Assembly: GCF_001553565.1 (NCBI RefSeq)
Contig: NZ_CP014228.1
Coordinates: forward strand, 2,480,001-2,544,000
Length of the DNA: 64,000 bases
From: Actinomyces radicidentis
GTDB lineage: Bacteria; Actinomycetota; Actinomycetes; Actinomycetales; Actinomycetaceae
Direction of reading: 5' to 3'
The position numbers and the translations under genes are program-made. Position 1 is the stretch's first letter. The number at the start of each line of letters is the position of its first letter. Shown piece after piece: positions 59,493-64,000 of this stretch. A model generated the notes under the pieces. The model did no database searches. It worked only from the letters and a program-made list of their open reading frames with translations, and was not told the origin of the DNA.

Positions 59493-59505
59493 CCGCTGCA
59501 GCGCG

Positions 59506-61500
59506 TCAGGCGGTGGGCTGCGCGGCCTCGGCCGGGCTCACCGTGAAGAGCGCGTCCCCGCGGCTGACGGCGCCGGTGGTCGCCTCGGTGACGCCCGCGA
59601 AGGAGGAGGCGTTGGAGACGACGATGGGGGTCACCGTCTGGTAGCCGGCCTCGCCGACGGCGGCCCAGTCGACCTCGACCAGCGGCTGGCCACGGCGGAC
59701 CTTCTGGCCGGCGGCGACGAGGGGCGTGAAGTGCTTGCCGTCGAGCTCGACGGTGTCCATGCCGACGTGGATGAGGAGCTCGACGCCGGAGGCCGAGCGC
59801 AGGCCGTAGGCGTGGCCCGTCGGGAAGGCGACGAGGACCTCGCCGTCGACCGGCGAGACGACCGGGCCCTCGGAGGGCTGGACCGCGGCGCCGGGGCCGA
59901 GCATGCCGGAGGCGAAGGTCGGGTCGGCGACCTCGGACAGCGGGATGGCGCGGCCCTCGATGGGCGAGGTGATGGCGAGGTCCGTGGCGGCCTCGGCGGG
60001 GATCTCGACGGGCGCTGTCTCGGCGTGCTCGGCGACGGCCTCCATCGCGAGGGCGTCCTCGTCCGCGTCGTCGGCGTCCCCGGCCAGGGAGGCGGCGCCC
60101 TTGGTGGAGGCGTAGGCGAAGGCGGCGCCGAAGGCGATGACGAAGACGATGGCCTCGAGGAGGAGGTACATCGGGATGTTCTTCGTGATGATGGAGACGA
60201 AGCCGACGAAGCCGGCGGCTCCGAGGGCGGATCCGCGGATGTTGAGGGCGGCGACGCCCGCGCCGCCGAGGGCGGCGGCGCCCATGCCGATGAAGAAGGG
60301 CCAGCGCAGTCGCAGGTTGACACCGAAGATGGCGGGCTCGGTGATGCCGAAGACGGCCGAGACGCCACCGGCGCCGGCGAGGCCCTTCATCTTGGCGTCA
60401 CGGGTCTTGAAGAAGACGGCGAGGGCGACGGCGCCCTGGGCGACGTTGGCCATGGAGGCGATCGGGAAGATGAAGTCGCCGACGCCGCCGTTCTGCGGGA
60501 GCAGCGGGATCTCGACGGCCGGGAAGGACTGGTGGAGGCCGGTGACGACGATCGGCGAGTAGACGAGGCCGAAGAGGAGTCCGCCGACCGGGCCGAGGTG
60601 GTTGTAGGTCCAGTTGAGGCCCGAGGTGATGTCGTTGGACAGGACTCGGGTGATCGGGCCGACGACGACGAAGGTGAGGAAGCCCGTGATGAGCATCGTG
60701 AGCAGCGGTGTGAGCAGGAAGTCCGCCGTGCCGGAGAGCCGCTTGTGGAACCACTTCTCGATGACGGACAGGATCCAGGCCACGCACAGCACCGGGATGA
60801 CCATCGCCTGGTAGCCGATCTTGTCGACCGTGAGGCCGAAGAGGTGCCAGGTCTCGATGGTGCCGTCCGCCTGGGCCTGCGCGATGCTGTAGGCGCTGGT
60901 GAGCGAGGTGGAGACCATGGCGGCGCCCATCGCGGCGCCGAGGTAGACGTTGCCGCCGAAGCGCTTCGTGGCCGAGAAGCCGACGAGGATCGGCAGGAAG
61001 GCGAAGGCCGCCGAGGAGATGAGGTTGATGAGGTCGGCGTAGTCGGTGAGCCAGCTCCAGCGCTCCACGAGCGACTGCGAGCCGAACAGGCCCTCCGCCG
61101 TGAGGACGTTGTTGAGGGCCATCATGAGACCGCCCGCGATGAGGGCGGGGAGGATCGGGACGAAGATGTCCGCGATGACCTTGATGAAGCGGGTGACGGG
61201 GTTGCCGCTCTTGGCGGCCTCCTGCTTCGCCTCGTCCTTGGAGACCTCCTTGACGCCTCCGGTCTTGATCATGTCGTCGAAGACGATGTCGACGTCGCCG
61301 GGCCCGACGATGATCTGGTACATGCCGCCCGCGATGAAGGTGCCCTTGATGTCGGGATCCTTGTCGAGGGCCTTCTGGTTGACCTTGTCCATGTCGTTGA
61401 GGACGAGGCGCAACCGGGTCGCGCAGTGCGCCGCGGCGCTGATGTTCTCGGCGCCCCCGAAGTAGTCGAGGACGTCCTTCGCCACTCGGGCGTGATCCAT
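59506..61500 (-). CDS. PTS beta-glucoside/sucrose-type EIIBCA component
   Basis: This 664-residue protein imports and phosphorylates a sugar using phosphate from HPr. The order is EIIB (1-90, phosphorylated Cys26 in AHCATRLRL), EIIC (about 105-470, ten hydrophobic segments, with GITEPAIFGVNLRLRWPF) and EIIA (about 530-664, phosphorylated His578 in LLIHVGMDTVELDG). The Bgl/Scr/Tre-type order B-C-A is complete. The decayed GH32 gene upstream suggests sucrose as the original substrate. The ATG at 61500 follows AAAGGAA and gives the normal EIIB start; the frame runs 90 bases further upstream without family sequence. Confidence 0.93.
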   Translation of the reverse strand: MDHARVAKDVLDYFGGAENISAAAHCATRLRLVLNDMDKVNQKALDKDPDIKGTFIAGGMYQIIVGPGDVDIVFDDMIKTGGVKEVSKDEAKQEAAKSGNPVTRFIKVIADIFVPILPALIAGGLMMALNNVLTAEGLFGSQSLVERWSWLTDYADLINLISSAAFAFLPILVGFSATKRFGGNVYLGAAMGAAMVSTSLTSAYSIAQAQADGTIETWHLFGLTVDKIGYQAMVIPVLCVAWILSVIEKWFHKRLSGTADFLLTPLLTMLITGFLTFVVVGPITRVLSNDITSGLNWTYNHLGPVGGLLFGLVYSPIVVTGLHQSFPAVEIPLLPQNGGVGDFIFPIASMANVAQGAVALAVFFKTRDAKMKGLAGAGGVSAVFGITEPAIFGVNLRLRWPFFIGMGAAALGGAGVAALNIRGSALGAAGFVGFVSIITKNIPMYLLLEAIVFVIAFGAAFAYASTKGAASLAGDADDADEDALAMEAVAEHAETAPVEIPAEAATDLAITSPIEGRAIPLSEVADPTFASGMLGPGAAVQPSEGPVVSPVDGEVLVAFPTGHAYGLRSASGVELLIHVGMDTVELDGKHFTPLVAAGQKVRRGQPLVEVDWAAVGEAGYQTVTPIVVSNASSFAGVTEATTGAVSRGDALFTVSPAEAAQPTA

Positions 61501-61545
61501 TGCCACCCGGGTTCCTTTCTCCGTGTCCGGCCAGTCTTCGTTGAG

Positions 61546-61633
61546 CTGGGGACCCGCGCGCGGCGGGTCGGGGCTGGTCGGCTGGCTCACCGTGAGCCTC
61601 GCGCTCTGGGGACCCGCGCGCGGCGGGTCGGGG
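61546..61633 (-). repeat. two 28-bp direct repeats with hairpins in the PTS leader
   Basis: 61546-61573 and 61606-61633 are identical, with a period of 60 bp. Each includes GACCCGC/GCGGGTC arms around a GCGCG loop, so the leader RNA would carry two identical hairpins before the PTS start codon. The palindrome at 61584-61598 lies between them. Confidence 0.8.
61584..61598. promoter_or_regulatory. 15-bp palindrome in the PTS leader
   Basis: GGCTCAC, a central C and GTGAGCC form a perfect palindrome between two 28-bp direct repeats. It could bind a dimeric regulator or form a small hairpin. Confidence 0.4.
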
Positions 61634-61664
61634 TGTCAGCGGTGACGCCCGTGGTCCGGACCTG

Positions 61665-61680
61665 TGTCAAACGTTCGTCA
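61665..61680. promoter_or_regulatory. candidate LacI-family operator overlapping the PTS -35 box
   Basis: TGTCAAACGTTCGTCA is symmetric at 12 of 16 positions about a central AACGTT, a form typical of LacI/GalR operators. On the minus strand it includes TTGACA (61670-61665), which could be the -35 box of the PTS promoter. No good -10 was recognised. Confidence 0.5.
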
Positions 61681-61718
61681 GGCTACCGGGCGCGCGAACT
61701 TCGCCGCAAGCGATCGTC

Positions 61719-62411
61719 TCACGCGATCCTCGGCACATCGCGGACGACGGCGCGGGCCACGGTCACGCGCGTCGCGCCGTCGCCGGAGGCGCGCGCCCGC
61801 CGTCGCCGGGTCGCCGAAGGACCGCAGGGTGAGGGCGACGTCCCCGTCGCCGCCGACGACCTCGGTGACGGAGCGGTCGTGGAGGACCTCGAGGCGGGAA
61901 GCCGTGCCGCCGGGAAGGCTGACGCGTCGAACCGCGGCGTGCTGGGCGTAGCGGGAGGTCGAGCGGACGACGACGAGTGCCGGCTCCTCCCCCCCAGCTC
62001 GAGGATGAGGCCCACGTGGCACCGCGCCGAGTCGATCAGCTCCCCTCCGGCTCCCACCTGAGCAGGTCCGTCGCGCGCAAGAGCACGGCCGTGCCCGTGA
62101 GGTCCTCGCGCTGCGCGCCGACGAGCATCCGGCACTCCCCCGGTCGCTCCGCGTCCCGCCAGACCTGCGGGTCGCGCGTGTGCGGAGTGCAGCCGGGCAG
62201 GCGGTCGGAGAGGGATGCCGGGCCACCTGGTGAAGCCGCGCAGGTCGGGGCTGGTGGCGTGCCCCCGGTGGATGAGCGTGCGGTCCGGGTGGAAGGGGCC
62301 GAGCTGGTGGAAGGCGTGGTACGTGCCGCGGTGCACGAGGAGGCCGTTCGTGTCGTTGAGCCTGCCCACCGGCGGTGCCAGGTGGACCAGCGGGTAGTCG
62401 ACGCCCGCGTC
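61719..62411 (-). pseudogene. decayed GH32 glycoside hydrolase (sucrose-6-phosphate hydrolase-like)
   Basis: Pieces of a family 32 hydrolase occur in order but in different frames. YPLVHLAPPVGRLNDTNGLL is the nucleophile motif (usually WMNDPNG) and leads to YHAFHQLGPFHPD. A second piece, TPHTRDPQVWRDAERP to TGTAVLLRATDLLRWEPEG, contains the RDP motif. SARCHVGLILELGG is back in the first frame. RLEVLHDRSVTEVVGGDGDVALTLRSF is the C-terminal sandwich domain, and SGDGATRVTVARAVVRD ends it. About 690 bases remain of the usual 1,400 or so, so several deletions and frameshifts have occurred, and no start codon is left. Confidence 0.8.
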
Positions 62412-62421
62412 CGGTCAGAGA

Positions 62422-62456
62422 GCGGCCCCGGCGTCCGCGTGGGACGCCGGGGCCGC
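62422..62456 (-). terminator. terminator of the phosphate transporter operon
   Basis: Arms 62422-62436 and 62442-62456 pair perfectly over 15 bp around GCGTG, 21 bases after the stop of the small membrane protein gene. Confidence 0.8.
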
Positions 62457-62476
62457 AGCGAGGAGCCGGTCGGCGC

Positions 62477-62713
62477 TCAGTGGAAGTACGGGATGATGAG
62501 CCAGACCCCGAACAGGACGATGGCGCCCGCGAGGATGAGGAAGAAGCCGGCGGCGACCTCGGCCGCGTGGAGGCCGGCGACCTCACCGGTCTCGCGCTTG
62601 ACGTGCACGTCGTCGAGCATGCGGGCCGCGGCGGCGGTGATGGTGAGGACGAAGCTCGTCGCGACGATGGTGACGAGGGTGACGAGTCCGAGGGACGCCC
62701 AGTCGATGCTCAC
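62477..62713 (-). CDS. small two-helix membrane protein co-translated with Pit
   Basis: This 78-residue protein starts at GTG and overlaps the stop of the pit gene by four bases (GTGA). It has two membrane helices, LGLVTLVTIVATSFVLTITAAA and VAAGFFLILAGAIVLFGVWLIIPYF, joined by a polar loop with DDVHVKRETGEVAGLHAAE. I do not recognise its family by name. The coupling to pit and the operon terminator right after it suggest an accessory part of the phosphate transporter; that is inference. Its compact design and coding bias argue that it is a real gene. Confidence 0.75.
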   Translation of the reverse strand: MSIDWASLGLVTLVTIVATSFVLTITAAAARMLDDVHVKRETGEVAGLHAAEVAAGFFLILAGAIVLFGVWLIIPYFH

Positions 62714-63984
62714 TTGAGGGTCTCCTTCGTGTCGGACGCGCTGTTGAGGAGGGAGCCGGCGACGCCGGTGTGGGAGGGGCGACCGGTCGGGCCGACGCCG
62801 ACGAGCTCCTGGCGGACCTGCTCGCGGGTGCGGGGGGCGCGGCCGAGCTCGGGGTCGTTCTGCTTGGCGACGACGACCTGGTCGGCGTCGTTGACGTTGG
62901 AGAAGTCGACCTTGTTGTGGTTCGCCTGGCGGACGATGAGGAAGGCGCCGACGACGAGGAGCGCGATGACGACGAGCGTGCCCAGGGTGCCGCCCTTGAC
63001 GGCGATGAGCGAGGTGATCGCGCCGACGACGCCGGCGCAGGGCAGCGTGATGAGCCAGGCGATGGCCATCTTGCCGAAGGTGCCCCAGGAGACCTTGGTG
63101 CCGCGGCCGATGCCCGTGCCGAGGACGGAGCCCGTGCAGATGTGGGTCGTCGAGAGGGCGAAGCCGAGGTGGGAGGAGGCGAGGATGGCGACCGTCGAGG
63201 CCGTCTCCGCGGCGAAGCCCTGCGGGGAGTCGACGTGGACGAGGCCCTTGCCCATGGTGCGCATGATGCGCCAGCCGCCGGAGTAGGTGCCCAGGCCGAT
63301 GGCGAGGCCCGCGGCGAGGATGACCCAGGCGTGCGGGCCGGTGCCGCTGGCCTGGTAGCCGGAGGCGACGAGGACGAGGGTGATGACGCCCATCGTCTTC
63401 TGGCCGTCGGAGGTGCCGTGGGCGAGCGCGACCATGGAGGCCGAGACGCGCTGGCCGTTGCGGAAGATCTTCTCCGAGTAGGGGTCGGTCGGGTTGGCGA
63501 TGCGGTAGGCGAACCAGGTGGCGAGCGCGGAGGCGGCGCCGGCGACCATCGGGGCGACGAGCGCCGGGAGGATCACCTTGGACATGACCGTGCCCCAGTG
63601 GACGCCCTGGACGCCCGCGGAGACCATGACGGCGCCGATGAGGCCGCCGAAGAGCGCGTGCGAGGAGGAGGACGGCAGGCCGAAGAGCCAGGTCGCCAGG
63701 TTCCACAGGATGGCGCCGGCCAGGCCCGCGAAGACCATGGCGGGTGCGGCCTGGATGAGGCTGTCGTCGAAGAGGCCGCCGGAGATGGTCTTGGCGACCT
63801 CCGTGGAGAGCGTCGCGCCCACGACGTTGAGGATCGCGGCGACGAGGACGGCGCGGCGCGGCGTGAAGGCGCCGGTGGCGACCGAGGTCGCCATGGCGTT
63901 GGCCGAGTCGTGGAAGCCGTTGGTGAAGTCGAAGATGATGGCGGTCACCACGACGACGATCACGATGAAGAGGGTTGCTGACAT
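62710..63984 (-). CDS. pit: low-affinity inorganic phosphate transporter
   Basis: This 424-residue PiT-family carrier moves metal-phosphate in symport with protons. It has about ten membrane segments in two inverted halves. The two signatures are IIFDFTNGFHDSANAMATSVATGAF at the N terminus and, in the second half, GKMAIAWLITLPCAGVVGA, with SSSSHALFGGLIG and MVALAHGTSDGQKTMGV also conserved. A charged C-terminal tail of about 70 residues follows. The ATG at 63984 follows GGAAAG and lies 16 bases from the end of the window, so its promoter is outside. Confidence 0.95.
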   Translation of the reverse strand: MSATLFIVIVVVVTAIIFDFTNGFHDSANAMATSVATGAFTPRRAVLVAAILNVVGATLSTEVAKTISGGLFDDSLIQAAPAMVFAGLAGAILWNLATWLFGLPSSSSHALFGGLIGAVMVSAGVQGVHWGTVMSKVILPALVAPMVAGAASALATWFAYRIANPTDPYSEKIFRNGQRVSASMVALAHGTSDGQKTMGVITLVLVASGYQASGTGPHAWVILAAGLAIGLGTYSGGWRIMRTMGKGLVHVDSPQGFAAETASTVAILASSHLGFALSTTHICTGSVLGTGIGRGTKVSWGTFGKMAIAWLITLPCAGVVGAITSLIAVKGGTLGTLVVIALLVVGAFLIVRQANHNKVDFSNVNDADQVVVAKQNDPELGRAPRTREQVRQELVGVGPTGRPSHTGVAGSLLNSASDTKETLK

Positions 63985-64000
63985 GCGCTTTCCGGTTGGT

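Noticed and set aside
1-64000. tRNA, rRNA or integrase/transposase genes
   Set aside because: No tRNA cloverleaf sequence, rRNA segment or recombinase motif was seen on reading either strand; a short RNA could still have been missed by eye.

Overview
The window is about 72% GC and gene-dense. Its content points to a fermentative actinomycete of the Actinomyces type: a single-chain type I fatty acid synthase, PafB/PafC WYL regulators, RbpA, a separate polyprenyl-phosphate mannose synthase beside Lnt, and many leaderless genes with a TANNNT box 6-7 bases before the start codon. This placement is inferred from content; no rRNA gene is present to confirm it. No tRNA, rRNA, CRISPR array, intact insertion sequence or prophage was seen.

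Left part (1-23.3 kb). The end of a HAD hydrolase is followed by the conserved fmt-rsmB-rpe block. Next come a metallo-beta-lactamase-fold hydrolase whose leaderless ATG is out of frame with its body, and an operon of a DUF364 protein and a methyltransferase. The dominant unit is the lipid synthesis cluster 7107-22192: acyl-CoA carboxylase alpha and beta chains, a 3188-residue FAS I, and acpS, which makes the pantetheinyl transferase that activates FAS. Two tandem GNAT acetyltransferases, the first frameshifted, sit between fas and acpS, and an erythromycin-esterase-like gene overlaps acpS.

Middle (23.3-40 kb). A succinate-semialdehyde-type dehydrogenase and a PutP symporter are followed by an FMN riboswitch that leads a permease plus binding-protein pair (RibXY-like flavin uptake, no ATPase gene nearby). 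Then come a DUF2382 stress protein, hisE-hisG, an ABC exporter beside a two-component system, and a DUF3866 gene that opens the histidine kinase/response regulator operon.

Right part (38-64 kb). pafB-pafC-tatA-tatC-(lipid kinase)-helY follows the mycobacterial order, as does lnt/ppm facing rbpA. After pfkA lie a GNAT-ASCH fusion, a quinone-oxidoreductase-like MDR protein, another GNAT, a 0.95 kb gene-poor stretch rich in inverted repeats, an FtsX/HrtB-type ABC exporter, a GDSL hydrolase, and a sugar locus. The sugar locus has a LacI-type repressor, a fused PTS EIIBCA and the decayed remains of a GH32 (sucrose-6-phosphate hydrolase-like) gene. A Pit phosphate transporter with a co-translated small membrane protein ends the window.

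The most unusual signal is not a gene. Two dispersed intergenic repeat families, each with direct units spaced exactly 22 bp, occur at five and four loci and lie next to each other at three. Their regular two-helical-turn spacing and their restriction to intergenic DNA suggest paired protein-binding sites or a small mobile repeat.
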